Shown: positions 52,222 to 61,106 of the stretch, piece after piece
Position numbering within the stretch: the stretch's first letter is position 1
Layout of the letters: each line of letters begins with the position of its first letter
Source: Autumnicola tepida
Lineage (GTDB): Bacteria; Bacteroidota; Bacteroidia; Flavobacteriales; Flavobacteriaceae
Direction of reading: 5' to 3'
Length of the DNA: 64,000 nucleotides
NCBI RefSeq assembly: GCF_031846485.1
Contig: NZ_JAVRHQ010000012.1
Coordinates: 75,289-139,288 of the forward strand
The notes under the pieces: model-generated
The model's database searches: none
What the model was told of the DNA's origin: nothing
The model's input: only the letters and a program-made list of their open reading frames with translations
Translations under genes and position numbers: made by a program

Positions 52222-53517
52222 TTAAACCGCTCTAATAATAAAGGTGTTTTTCTTTCCTTTATTTATGATCACGTACTTACCATTTATAAGGTCTGCTTCC
52301 GTGATCTTATACTCTTCTTTTACCTTCTCCTTATTCACCGAAACGGAATTCTCTTTTAGAGCTCTTCTGGCCTCCCCGTTGGATTTGAGAAAATTTGTAC
52401 GGGCACAGAGGGCGCCAATCATATCCAGCCCGCTTTGCACCTCCGCCAACGGAACTTCTGCCTGTGGCACGCCTTCAAAAACATCCAGAAAGGTACTTTC
52501 ATTCAGGCTTTTAAGATCATCTGCCGTACTTTTTCCAAAAAGCACTTCCGAAGCCTTTACCGCGTTCTCATATTCTTCCTCACTATGCACTGTAATGGTT
52601 ACTTCTTTCGCCAACCTCTTCTGAAGCAAACGTTGGTGCGGCGCCTTCTTATGTTCTGCTATTAACTGCTCAACAGTTTCCCGCTCCAAAAAAGTAAAAA
52701 TCTTTATATATTTTTCAGCATCCTCATCACTGGTATTCAGCCAGTACTGGTAAAATTTGTAGGGAGATGTACGGTTTGCATCAAGCCATACGTTTCCGCC
52801 CTCGCTTTTTCCAAATTTGCTGCCATCGCTCTTCGTGATGAGCTGGCAGGTAAGCGCGTAACCTTTCCCGCCTGCGATACGGCGTATTAGCTCTGTTCCC
52901 GTGGTAATGTTCCCCCACTGGTCACTGCCCCCCATTTGCAGGGTACAATCCTTGTTTTTGTAAAGGTGAAGAAAATCGTAACCCTGTACTAATTGATAAG
53001 TAAATTCTGTAAAAGACATTCCTTCAGTCCCTTCGCCGGAAAGCCGATTTTTAACCGAATCTTTTGCCATCATATAATTTACGGTTATGTGTTTTCCCAC
53101 ATCCCTGATAAATTCCAAAAAGGAAATCCCTTTCATCCAGTCATAGTTATTCACCAGTACGGCTTCATTCTTACGACCGGAATTAAAATCGAGGAACTGG
53201 GAAAGCTGGGCCTTAACACATTCCTGGTTATGCCGAAGTGTTTCCTCATCCAGCAAATTACGTTCAGAAGATTTACCTGAAGGATCGCCAATCATGCCTG
53301 TGGCTCCGCCCACCAGGGCAAAAGGCTTATGCCCGCATCGCTGAAAATGGCCCAAAAGCATAATGGGCACCAGGTTACCTATATGTAAGGAATCTGCAGT
53401 GGGGTCAAAACCAATATATGCCGATCTCATGGCTGCATTAAGATGTTCCTCGGCCCCGGGCATTACATCGTGAAGCATTCCGCGCCACTTCAGTTCTTCT
53501 ATAAAATTCTTAATCAT
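52222..53517 (-). CDS. tyrS: Tyrosyl-tRNA synthetase
   Basis: 431 aa class I synthetase. YIGFDPTADSLHIGNLVP holds the HIGH-type motif as HIGN; FGKSEGGNVW is the KMSKS-type motif (KFGKS); GGSDQWGNITTG contacts tyrosine. The C-terminal S4-like RNA-binding domain (about 355-431) ends GKYVIINKGKKNTFIIRAV. Charges tRNA-Tyr. Preceded by an 81-base gap shared with the divergent SDR gene. Confidence 0.98.
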   Translation of the reverse strand: MIKNFIEELKWRGMLHDVMPGAEEHLNAAMRSAYIGFDPTADSLHIGNLVPIMLLGHFQRCGHKPFALVGGATGMIGDPSGKSSERNLLDEETLRHNQECVKAQLSQFLDFNSGRKNEAVLVNNYDWMKGISFLEFIRDVGKHITVNYMMAKDSVKNRLSGEGTEGMSFTEFTYQLVQGYDFLHLYKNKDCTLQMGGSDQWGNITTGTELIRRIAGGKGYALTCQLITKSDGSKFGKSEGGNVWLDANRTSPYKFYQYWLNTSDEDAEKYIKIFTFLERETVEQLIAEHKKAPHQRLLQKRLAKEVTITVHSEEEYENAVKASEVLFGKSTADDLKSLNESTFLDVFEGVPQAEVPLAEVQSGLDMIGALCARTNFLKSNGEARRALKENSVSVNKEKVKEEYKITEADLINGKYVIINKGKKNTFIIRAV

Positions 53518-53598
53518 AATCTACTATTCTTATAAAAAACAGCCGTAAAGATACCATAAACTGTTATTTTTCCTAGGCGCTTTCGCTATATTTACCCC

Positions 53599-54615
53599 AT
53601 GATTTTAGTTACCGGAGGTACAGGGCTTGTTGGCTCACATCTGCTGTTTGATCTCGTGAGATCAAGAAAAAATATTCGTGCGATCTACAGGAAGAACAGC
53701 AATCTTAATGCTGTTAAAAAAGTTTTTTCCTATTACGTCTCTTCTTCTGAAGCAAAAAAGCTTTTCAGCAAAATTGAATGGTTCGAGGCCGACATCCAGG
53801 ACGTTCCTGCCCTTAACCGTGCCTTTACCAACGTAAAATATGTTTATCACTGCGCTGCCCTCGTCTCTTTTGACCCTAAAGATGCTAAAGCATTAAGGCG
53901 CACCAACATTGCCGGAACGGCAAATATCGTTAACCTTTGTATTGCCAATGCTGTTGAGAAACTTTGCCATGTAAGCAGTACCGCGAGCGTGGGAAAGCCG
54001 TTAGAGGGAATAAATATTACTGAAGAAACTACCTGGAATCCCGAAGAAGACCACAGCGACTATGCGATCTCCAAATATGGCGCTGAAATTGAAGTTTGGC
54101 GTGGTACGCAAGAAGGCGTAGATGCCGTTATTGTTAATCCCGGAATAATCATTGGCCCGGGCTTCTGGAATTCAGGCAGTGGCCTTCTTTTTCAAAAAGT
54201 TAGTAAAGGCTTTAAATTTCATTTTCCCAAAATAACTGGCTTTGTTGATGTAAAAGATGTGGTTACTGCAATGGTGGCTTTAATGAATTCTGAAATAAAA
54301 AATGAACAGTACATCCTTGTTTCAGAAAACCTTAGCTTTAAAACCGTCCTAAATTTAACCGCTAAAAGCCTGAATAGAAAACCGCCTTCCAAAGAACTAA
54401 AAAAATGGATGGTTTTTACAGGCTGGATTTTTCAAAGTGCCGGCAGTCTTTTCGGCTTAAAAAAACAACTTACCCGCGGTTCGGTAAAGACTTTATTTGA
54501 CGAATGGCATTTTAGCAACGAAAAGATGAAAAATGATCTTGACTTTCAATTTACCCCGATTGCTGAAAGTATCTCGGAAACAGGAAAAATTTATAGAAGT
54601 GAAATTCAGCCTTAG
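53599..54615 (+). CDS. NAD(P)-dependent epimerase/reductase (extended SDR)
   Basis: 338 aa extended short-chain dehydrogenase: VTGGTGLVGSHLL (NAD(P) loop), YHCAALVSF, STASVG and catalytic YAISKYGAE (Y-x3-K). Closest in look to dihydroflavonol-4-reductase/3-beta-HSD-type enzymes; substrate unknown. A TATATTTA sequence ends five bases before the ATG, so a nearly leaderless transcript is possible. Ends overlapping the convergent DUF4296 gene by four bases. Confidence 0.85.
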   Translation: MILVTGGTGLVGSHLLFDLVRSRKNIRAIYRKNSNLNAVKKVFSYYVSSSEAKKLFSKIEWFEADIQDVPALNRAFTNVKYVYHCAALVSFDPKDAKALRRTNIAGTANIVNLCIANAVEKLCHVSSTASVGKPLEGINITEETTWNPEEDHSDYAISKYGAEIEVWRGTQEGVDAVIVNPGIIIGPGFWNSGSGLLFQKVSKGFKFHFPKITGFVDVKDVVTAMVALMNSEIKNEQYILVSENLSFKTVLNLTAKSLNRKPPSKELKKWMVFTGWIFQSAGSLFGLKKQLTRGSVKTLFDEWHFSNEKMKNDLDFQFTPIAESISETGKIYRSEIQP

Positions 54616-55103
54616 CGGTTTCTCCTGAATTGCAGCGATTTGCCAAGGCTATCCCGGCTTATATCTTCCCGCAACTCTTTTATAGAGTCCCGGCTGATGG
54701 AATCCCTACTGATGGAATCCAGCCTGGCTATAGAATCTTCTATCCGCACTTCTTCTTCCTGTATAGAATCCCTTACCCTCTTAATCGCTTCCAGCCTGTC
54801 CCTTACCTGCTCGTAGATGCGCTCATATTGCACAAAATTTTCACTGTAGTAATCGTTGCTGTTTTGGAATTGCAGGCTGTCTATATCATATTTTTCGTAA
54901 ATATATTCCTCAGGATGTATCCCTGCTTCCTCAAGCACATTTCTATTAAGGTTCCTGGCCGACTGCAGTATGGCCAGTTCTGTAAGCACGTCTACCATCT
55001 TATTTTCAGCAATAAGGTCCTCTGGCCTCTCCGTACGCTCAACATTTTGGCATGCACAGAAAAGCAGAAAGACCAATGATATGGTAAAAAGCTTTTTTTT
55101 CAT
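54612..55103 (-). CDS. DUF4296 lipoprotein
   Basis: 163 aa from ATG 55103 (MKKKLFTIS; an upstream TTG is less likely). Lipoprotein signal FLLFCAC, lipid on a Cys near 18, then the DUF4296 helical core (RPEDLIAENKMVDVLTELAILQSARN). The C-terminal third is acidic and built of DS-I-SR-type repeats. Found in Bacteroidota next to dihydroorotase, as here. Function unknown. Confidence 0.85.
   Translation of the reverse strand: MKKKLFTISLVFLLFCACQNVERTERPEDLIAENKMVDVLTELAILQSARNLNRNVLEEAGIHPEEYIYEKYDIDSLQFQNSNDYYSENFVQYERIYEQVRDRLEAIKRVRDSIQEEEVRIEDSIARLDSISRDSISRDSIKELREDISRDSLGKSLQFRRNR
54691..54720. repeat. Tandem 15-bp repeat within the DUF4296 gene
   Basis: CGGCTGATGGAATCC is followed by CTACTGATGGAATCC; in frame they encode two copies of a DSISR-type pentapeptide. 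Confidence 0.7.
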
Positions 55104-55107
55104 CAAA

Positions 55108-56451
55108 CTAACGGTCAAAAGTAAGGCGCTCAGCTACCTGTGTAAAAGGCTGATGCTTAAAATTGCGATAAACCAGGCGGCCATTCACAAAGGTATGGGT
55201 AATGCGGGATTTAAAGGTAGTTCCCTCAAAAGGAGACCAGCCGCATTTATAAAGGGTATTGTCTGGCTGTACCGCCCAGGGGGCATTAAGATCTACCAGT
55301 ACAAGATCTGCCTTATAACCTTCTCTTATAAATCCGCGTTTTTCAATCTGAAATAAGATCGCGGGATTATGGCACATTTTCTCCACAATTTTCTCCAGGC
55401 TTATTTTTTCCTGGTGGTACATTTGAAGCAGGGCCGGAAGCGCATGCTGCACCAATGGGCCGCCACTTGGCGCTTTTGTATAAACATTTTTCTTTTCCTC
55501 CCGGGTATGCGGGGCATGATCTGTAGCAATAACGTCTATATAATCATCTTTAAGCGCCTGCAGCAAAGCGTCCTTATCTTTTTTTGTTTTTACCGCAGGG
55601 TTCCACTTGATAAAAGTTCCCTTTTTGGCATAATCTGACTCATCAAACCACAAGTGATGAATACAAACCTCAGCCGTGATCTTCTTATCTTTTAATGCTT
55701 TTTTATTGCTGAAAAGACTTATTTCCTTTGCGGTGGAAACATGGAACACATGAAGCCTTGCACCGGTTTTCTTAGCCAGTGCCACAGCTTTGGAAGAAGA
55801 TTTATAACAGGCTTCCGCACTGCGTATTTTAGGGTGCAACTCTACAGGAATATCGTCCCCGTAACGCTCTACACATTCTTTTAAGTTCTTCTGAATTATT
55901 TCCTCATCCTCACAATGTGCCGCGATTAGCAGGGGGGACTTTGAGAAGATCTGTTCCAGGACTTTTTCATCGTCCACCAGCATATTTCCTGTAGACGACC
56001 CCAGGAACAATTTTAATGCGGCGGTAGTCTTTGGGTCCACCTTTAGGATTTCCTCTAAATTGGTATTTGTACCGCCAAACATAAAAGAATAGTTAGCGTA
56101 AGAAGATTCCCGGGCCAGCCTGAATTTTTCTTCAAGCAGTTCTATGGTAGTGGTTTGTGGCAGGGTATTGGGCATTTCTATAAAAGAAGTTATGCCTCCT
56201 GCAACTGCTGCCCTGGAACCGGTCTCTATAGATTCCTTGTGGGTTAAACCAGGCTCCCTGAAATGCACCTGATCGTCTATAAGCCCCGGTAAAAGGTAAT
56301 TCCCTTCAGCATCAAAAATATTTACATCGGGGGATTTGGCACTTATACTATCGGCAACTTCAACTATAATTCCATCTTCTATAAAAACATCGCCTTCTTG
56401 TATTTTTCCTTCATTAACAATCCGGGCGTTTTTTATCAAAACCTTTTTCAT
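55108..56451 (-). CDS. pyrC: Dihydroorotase
   Basis: 447 aa amidohydrolase of the type I (PyrC-like) kind: metal-binding DDQVHFREPG near residue 60, GGITSFIEMPNT, catalytic/metal HCE, HVFHVST, and ATDHAPHTREEK. Closes carbamoyl-aspartate to dihydroorotate in pyrimidine synthesis. Overlaps the mannose synthase gene at its start by four bases; DUF4296 begins four bases after its stop. Confidence 0.93.
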   Translation of the reverse strand: MKKVLIKNARIVNEGKIQEGDVFIEDGIIVEVADSISAKSPDVNIFDAEGNYLLPGLIDDQVHFREPGLTHKESIETGSRAAVAGGITSFIEMPNTLPQTTTIELLEEKFRLARESSYANYSFMFGGTNTNLEEILKVDPKTTAALKLFLGSSTGNMLVDDEKVLEQIFSKSPLLIAAHCEDEEIIQKNLKECVERYGDDIPVELHPKIRSAEACYKSSSKAVALAKKTGARLHVFHVSTAKEISLFSNKKALKDKKITAEVCIHHLWFDESDYAKKGTFIKWNPAVKTKKDKDALLQALKDDYIDVIATDHAPHTREEKKNVYTKAPSGGPLVQHALPALLQMYHQEKISLEKIVEKMCHNPAILFQIEKRGFIREGYKADLVLVDLNAPWAVQPDNTLYKCGWSPFEGTTFKSRITHTFVNGRLVYRNFKHQPFTQVAERLTFDR

Positions 56452-57182
56452 TGCACTTCAACCTTATTAAAAAGACTTTTCATCTTCATTTTTATTACTC
56501 CAAACACGGCTTCAGAAATAATAGAACCGCTCATTTTTGAAGTTCCTTTGGTCCTGTCAGTAAAAATTACCGGCACTTCCACAATATTATAATTTAAGAG
56601 GTAAGCCTTAAATTTCATTTCAATTTGAAAAGCATAGCCTACAAATTGTATTTTATCCAGATTGATCTTTTCCAGGACCTCTCTTTTATAGCAAACAAAG
56701 CCCGCCGTGGTATCCTGTATGTCCATCCCGGTAATAAACCTCACATAACGGGAAGCCAGCCAGGACATCAAAACCCGGTTCATAGGCCAGTTGATCACGT
56801 TCACTCCGGTGATGTACCTGGAGCCTATACTCACATCGGCATTATCCCTTTTACAGGCATTATATAGCCGGATGAGATCATTGGGATTATGGGAAAAATC
56901 GGCATCCATTTCAAAAACATAATCATATTTATGCTCCAAAGCCCATTTAAACCCCAGGATATATGCTGTTCCCAGTCCAAGCTTTCCCTGCCTTTCTTCC
57001 AGAAACAGCCACTCCGGAAATTCTGCCTGTAAGGTACGCACCCTGGCGGCCGTACCATCGGGAGAATTATCATCCACCACCAAAATATGAAATTTACGAC
57101 GTTGGGAAAAAACATTCCTTATAATCCGTTCTATATTTTCAATTTCATTATAGGTGGGTATAATAATAATCCCTTTAACCAT
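56448..57182 (-). CDS. Polyprenol-phosphate mannose synthase (GT2)
   Basis: 244 aa GT-A glycosyltransferase of the Dpm1 type without a membrane tail: IIIPTYNEIENIERII, VVDDNSPDGTA, metal-binding MDADFSHNP, SIGSRYITG, and VPVIFTDRTKGTSKMSG. Transfers mannose from GDP-Man to polyprenol phosphate at the inner face of the membrane. Other hexoses are possible. It leads an operon with pyrC and DUF4296; it could supply the DUF2723 protein at 18889. Confidence 0.9.
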   Translation of the reverse strand: MVKGIIIIPTYNEIENIERIIRNVFSQRRKFHILVVDDNSPDGTAARVRTLQAEFPEWLFLEERQGKLGLGTAYILGFKWALEHKYDYVFEMDADFSHNPNDLIRLYNACKRDNADVSIGSRYITGVNVINWPMNRVLMSWLASRYVRFITGMDIQDTTAGFVCYKREVLEKINLDKIQFVGYAFQIEMKFKAYLLNYNIVEVPVIFTDRTKGTSKMSGSIISEAVFGVIKMKMKSLFNKVEVQ

Positions 57183-57198
57183 CCCGGAGAATTTTGCA

Positions 57199-57206
57199 CA
57201 AATGTA
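57199..57206 (-). promoter_or_regulatory. Flavobacterial -7 element (TACATTTG) for the mannose synthase-pyrC operon
   Basis: Full TAnnTTTG match on the minus strand, 16 bases before the start codon. Confidence 0.5.
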
Positions 57207-57261
57207 ATATTTTAACTTATCCTTTCTTGGGTAACAGCCTCAAGTTTTTCATTCAATATCA

Positions 57262-57269
57262 TACATTTG
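57262..57269 (+). promoter_or_regulatory. Flavobacterial -7 element (TACATTTG) for DUF4271-hemD
   Basis: Full TAnnTTTG match 16 bases before the TTG start of the DUF4271 gene; supports that start because no ATG is nearby. Confidence 0.5.
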
Positions 57270-57285
57270 TAAAAAATATTTCCCT

Positions 57286-57954
57286 TTGCAAGCATTAGAA
57301 AGACAAGTAGGATCTACAGACTGGATTACCATTATACTTGTGGCTTGCATTGTTTTACTGGCCATTATCAGGAATCGCTATCCTCAGCGATTTGGGGAGT
57401 TCCTGTCATTACTGACGTCGAACAAATTTATGATGTTTAGAGGGAAAGAGAACAATGCTTTTCATCCTTTTAACATTCTGCTGTTTCTGGTGAATGTTGC
57501 CGGAGTATCACTTTTTCTCTTAATAATTTATAATTTTTTCGCGGGTGAGCCCCAGGATCTTTCCCCCGCCATTTTATATGTGCGAATCGCTACCGGATAT
57601 ACGTGTTTTGTGCTGCTGAAGTTTGGCATCGAAAAAATTATTGCAAATATCTTCGGGCTTGACCAGCAAATAGATGAATATCTCTTTAAAAAGCTGAGCT
57701 ACCGGAATTTTCTGGCGCTTTTTGTACTTATTGTGGTAGTTTTTCTAACCTATGCCGTTAGTCCCACACGTAATATTTTATACGGCCTGCTGCTGTTTCT
57801 GCTGTTAAGCAATGGCCTTAGCCTGGTTATGGTTATTAAACAAAATCAGCGATTAATTTCACAGCAGTTGTTTTATTTTATTTTGTACCTTTGCGCTCTC
57901 GAATTTGCCCCTTATATTATTTTGTACAAGGTGTTTACAATAAACCGGGGATAA
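57286..57954 (+). CDS. DUF4271 membrane protein
   Basis: 222 aa initiated at TTG, seven or so membrane helices (first at about 15-28, last at about 195-215). SKFL-type sequence LTSNKFMMFRGKENNAFHPFNILLF and GLDQQIDEYLFKKLSYRN match DUF4271. The family is a fixed neighbour of hemD in Bacteroidota, as here (17 bases before it), suggesting a link to tetrapyrrole or membrane metabolism. Function unknown. Confidence 0.85.
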   Translation: MQALERQVGSTDWITIILVACIVLLAIIRNRYPQRFGEFLSLLTSNKFMMFRGKENNAFHPFNILLFLVNVAGVSLFLLIIYNFFAGEPQDLSPAILYVRIATGYTCFVLLKFGIEKIIANIFGLDQQIDEYLFKKLSYRNFLALFVLIVVVFLTYAVSPTRNILYGLLLFLLLSNGLSLVMVIKQNQRLISQQLFYFILYLCALEFAPYIILYKVFTINRG

Positions 57955-57971
57955 AAATAAAGTACTGATAT

Positions 57972-58718
57972 ATGAAAGTGAAAACAATTTTGATTTCTCA
58001 ACCTGAACCAAAAGTTGAAAACTCTCCTTATTTCGAACTTGAGGAAAAACAAAGAGTAAAAATTGATTTCATACCCTTTATACATGTCGAAGGTGTTCCT
58101 TCCAAGGAAGTAAGGCAGCAAAAAGTGGATCTTACCAAGTACACCGCCATTATCTTAACCAGCAGGAACGCTGTGGACCACTTTTTTAGAATTGCTGAAG
58201 AAATGCGTTATAAAGTACCAGATGCTTTAAAATACTTTTGCCTGAGTGAAGCTGTAGCCTATTATCTTCAGAAGTATGTGGTATATAGAAAGCGTAAGAT
58301 CTACGTGGGTAAAAGAACTTTTGCTGAATTATCCCCGCTCATTAAAAAATACAAAAACGAGAAGTTTCTACTGCCGTCTTCAGATATGCTGAAACCGGAT
58401 GTTCCAAAAACCCTGAATAAACTTGGGGTGGAATGGAAAAAGGCGGTGCTTTACAGGACTGTAGTAAGTGATTTATCCCATTTAAGGGATGTTACTTATG
58501 ATATCCTGGTATTTTTTAGCCCAAGCGGTATTAAATCGCTTTTTGAAAATTTTCCAGATTTTAAACAGAATGACACCCGTATTGCAGTGTTTGGCAATAC
58601 TACCATAAAAGCTGCCAAAGAACATGGCTTAACGGTGAATATAAAAGCACCAACTGCTGAAACACCTTCTATGACCATGGCGCTTAACAAATATATAGCG
58701 CAGGTTAATAAGAAGTAG
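57972..58718 (+). CDS. hemD: Uroporphyrinogen-III synthase
   Basis: 248 aa HEM4-fold enzyme: KTILISQPEPKVENSPYFEL at the start, AIILTSRNAVDHFFRIAEEM, KFLLPSSDMLKPDVPKTL, and DILVFFSPSGIKSLFENF, IAVFGNTTIKAAKEHGL. Closes hydroxymethylbilane with D-ring inversion in haem and corrin synthesis. Family identity is low in general but the block order fits. Confidence 0.9.
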   Translation: MKVKTILISQPEPKVENSPYFELEEKQRVKIDFIPFIHVEGVPSKEVRQQKVDLTKYTAIILTSRNAVDHFFRIAEEMRYKVPDALKYFCLSEAVAYYLQKYVVYRKRKIYVGKRTFAELSPLIKKYKNEKFLLPSSDMLKPDVPKTLNKLGVEWKKAVLYRTVVSDLSHLRDVTYDILVFFSPSGIKSLFENFPDFKQNDTRIAVFGNTTIKAAKEHGLTVNIKAPTAETPSMTMALNKYIAQVNKK

Positions 58719-58893
58719 CTTTGGAGTTGTGTTGGTAGTTGATTTGATAGTTTGTGGATTGGATTTCGATGTTTTTGGTGCGGATTTCTTTAAGCCTATG
58801 GCTGTGGACTGAAGACTGAAAAAATGGATTTGGAATCTATTCTCATATTTTTCATTTTCAATTTTCCAAAGTCAGCTCTTCTCTCTAAATATT
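58719..58893. other. Low-complexity intergenic region between hemD and pckA
   Basis: No gene. GT- and GATT-rich stretch (about 58728-58790) and GTGGACTGAAGACTGAAAA (58804-58822), a sequence type common in flavobacterial intergenic repeats. A terminator follows. Confidence 0.5.
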
Positions 58894-58894
58894 A

Positions 58895-58927
58895 AAAAAT
58901 CCGGTGTTGTAACAGCACCGGATTTTT
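58895..58927. terminator. Bidirectional terminator between hemD and pckA
   Basis: AAAAATCCGGTG / CACCGGATTTTT, perfect 12-bp stem, 9-base loop. Confidence 0.9.
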
Positions 58928-58945
58928 CTTTTCAACTAATTAAAC

Positions 58946-60535
58946 CTAAACAACAGGAGCTCCTTTTATAATTTCCTGGTTTGCATAATCTTCAAACTGC
59001 CGGAAATTATTTTTAAATGAAGAAGCAAGCTCTTTAGCTTTGCGGTCATAATATTCTTTGTCTTGCCATGTCTCCCTCGGGTTAAGCACTTCGGAAGGCA
59101 CATTTTCACAGGTTTCGGGCATTTGAAGCCCAAAAATTTTATGGGTTTCAAATTCCGCGTTTTCCAGTTTCCCTTCCAAAGCTGCACTTATCATGGCCCG
59201 TGTATATTTCAATTTCATGCGGCTGCCAGTTCCGTAAGGGCCGCCTGTCCATCCGGTATTTACAAGCCATACATTTACATTGGCATCTTTCATTTTTTTG
59301 CGGAGCATTTCAGCATAAAGTGTAGGATGTAAAGGCATAAAAGGTGCGCCAAAACAGGCGGAGAAACTCGGCACCGGTTCATCTATACCAGCTTCGGTTC
59401 CCGCCACTTTTGCCGTATAACCGCTTATAAAATGATAAGCGGCCTGGCCGGGACTGAGCTTGCTTATAGGTGGCAAAACACCAAAGGCATCGGCAGTAAG
59501 AAAAAATATGTTTTTAGGATTTTCCCCAACCGATGGTTTCTGAATATTATCAATATGATCTATGGGATAACTTACCCTTGTATTCTGGGTGATAGATGCA
59601 TTTTCAAAATTCACCTTCCCATTTTTATCCAGGATCACATTTTCTAAAATCGCCCCGGGCCTGATAGCATGATAAATATCCGGCTCATTCTCTTCAGAAA
59701 GATTAATGACTTTTGCGTAGCAGCCGCCTTCAAAATTAAAAATAGTATTTTCAGGGGTCCAGCCATGCTCGTCGTCTCCTATCAGTTTTCTATCGGGATC
59801 TGCCGAAAGGGTTGTTTTGCCGGTGCCGGATAATCCAAAGAAAATTGCAGTGTCCCCACCTTTCCCAACATTGGCCGAGCAATGCATAGGCAATGTTTTA
59901 TGATATTTTGGAAGAATGAAATTTAATGCCGAAAAAATACCTTTTTTGATCTCTCCTGTGTAACCGGTGCCCCCTATTAATACCATCTTTTTCTTGAAAT
60001 TGATAATTGCGAAATTTCCCTGGCGGGTGCCATCGGTTTCAGGATTGGCCTTAAAGCCTGGCGCATTAATAATGCTCCATTCCTGCTCAAAATTTTCCAG
60101 TTCTTCTGCTTCAGGACGAAGGAACATATTGTAAACAAACATGTTGGACCAGGGATATTCTGTAATTACCCTTATGTTCATCCGGTAATTTTCATCTGCA
60201 CAGGCATAGGCATCCCTTACATATATTTCTTTCCCCGAAAGATATTCTGTTACCTTTTTATAAAGCCGTTCAAACTTTTCTTCCTCAAAAGGAATATTAA
60301 TGTCCCCCCACCAAACTTCATCTTTGGTAATTTCATCTTTAACTATAAAACGATCTTTTGGAGAACGCCCTGTAAATTTGCCGGTATTTACCGCAAGGGC
60401 ACCGGAATCGACTTCCACGCCTTCCCCTCTTTTAATAGTTTCCTCATGCAATTGTTCTGGGGAAAACTGGTAATGGATTTTGGCATTTTTAATTCCGAAC
60501 TGCTCTATCGAAATCGTTTTCGTAAATTTCATCAT
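58946..60535 (-). CDS. pckA: Phosphoenolpyruvate carboxykinase (ATP)
   Basis: 529 aa from the ATG at 60535 (an ATG one codon later and a TTG two codons earlier are alternatives). Motifs: GRSPKDRFIVKD, HCSANVG, P-loop GLSGTGKTTLSADPDR, kinase-2 LIGDDEHGW, and NTGWTGGPYGTGSRM. Converts oxaloacetate to PEP with ATP, first step of gluconeogenesis. Own promoter and shared terminator; monocistronic. Confidence 0.97.
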   Translation of the reverse strand: MMKFTKTISIEQFGIKNAKIHYQFSPEQLHEETIKRGEGVEVDSGALAVNTGKFTGRSPKDRFIVKDEITKDEVWWGDINIPFEEEKFERLYKKVTEYLSGKEIYVRDAYACADENYRMNIRVITEYPWSNMFVYNMFLRPEAEELENFEQEWSIINAPGFKANPETDGTRQGNFAIINFKKKMVLIGGTGYTGEIKKGIFSALNFILPKYHKTLPMHCSANVGKGGDTAIFFGLSGTGKTTLSADPDRKLIGDDEHGWTPENTIFNFEGGCYAKVINLSEENEPDIYHAIRPGAILENVILDKNGKVNFENASITQNTRVSYPIDHIDNIQKPSVGENPKNIFFLTADAFGVLPPISKLSPGQAAYHFISGYTAKVAGTEAGIDEPVPSFSACFGAPFMPLHPTLYAEMLRKKMKDANVNVWLVNTGWTGGPYGTGSRMKLKYTRAMISAALEGKLENAEFETHKIFGLQMPETCENVPSEVLNPRETWQDKEYYDRKAKELASSFKNNFRQFEDYANQEIIKGAPVV

Positions 60536-60577
60536 TTGCAATCATAATATTAAGGTTGTGTGGTTTGTTTATAGATA

Positions 60578-60585
60578 CAAAATTA
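60578..60585 (-). promoter_or_regulatory. Flavobacterial -7 element (TAATTTTG) for pckA
   Basis: Full TAnnTTTG match on the minus strand, 42 bases before the start codon. Confidence 0.5.
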
Positions 60586-60622
60586 GGAAAGCCTAAGGGA
60601 CCACCTGCTTCATCAAGCTGTT

Positions 60623-61012
60623 TTATTTCTTTTTTAACTTTATGGCACTTATCAGCGTTAACAGCCATGCGATAATGAGCAACATTCCGCCTAAAGGAGT
60701 GATAAGCGCGATGCTGCGGAAGTCAAACCCGGATAAATTATTAGTCGCCAGCAAATAAATGGAACCAGAAAAGAAAAGGACACCAAAAATTAAAAGGTAG
60801 AAAACAATGCCCAGCAATTTGGGAGAAAGAAATGGTTTTAGTCCTAAAATCAGCAAAAATAAGGCGTGGTACATTTGATACTTCACCCCAGTTTCGAAGC
60901 TCTGGAAAGATTCTGCAGTTATCAGCGGCCTCAGGCCATGAGCAGCGAAAGCTCCTGTTATGACTCCCAGAAACCCAAAGATGGCTCCGGCAATAAGAAA
61001 TTTTTTATTCAT
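60623..61012 (-). CDS. DUF423 membrane protein
   Basis: 129 aa from MNKKFLIAGAIFGFLGVI; upstream in-frame Met codons at 61021 and 61063 are weaker candidates. Four membrane helices; signature TGAFAAHGLRPLI and ETGVKYQMYHALFLL, FSGSIYLLATN, and TPLGGMLLIIAW match DUF423. Function unknown. Divergent from the saccharopine dehydrogenase-like gene. Confidence 0.88.
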   Translation of the reverse strand: MNKKFLIAGAIFGFLGVITGAFAAHGLRPLITAESFQSFETGVKYQMYHALFLLILGLKPFLSPKLLGIVFYLLIFGVLFFSGSIYLLATNNLSGFDFRSIALITPLGGMLLIIAWLLTLISAIKLKKK

Positions 61013-61106
61013 CTCGTGCATATTGTCAGCAACTGAAGGCACTTTAAATTCCTGCAGATGCAAAATTTTGATAATTTAGATACACTACACAAAACTAACT
61101 CAATTT

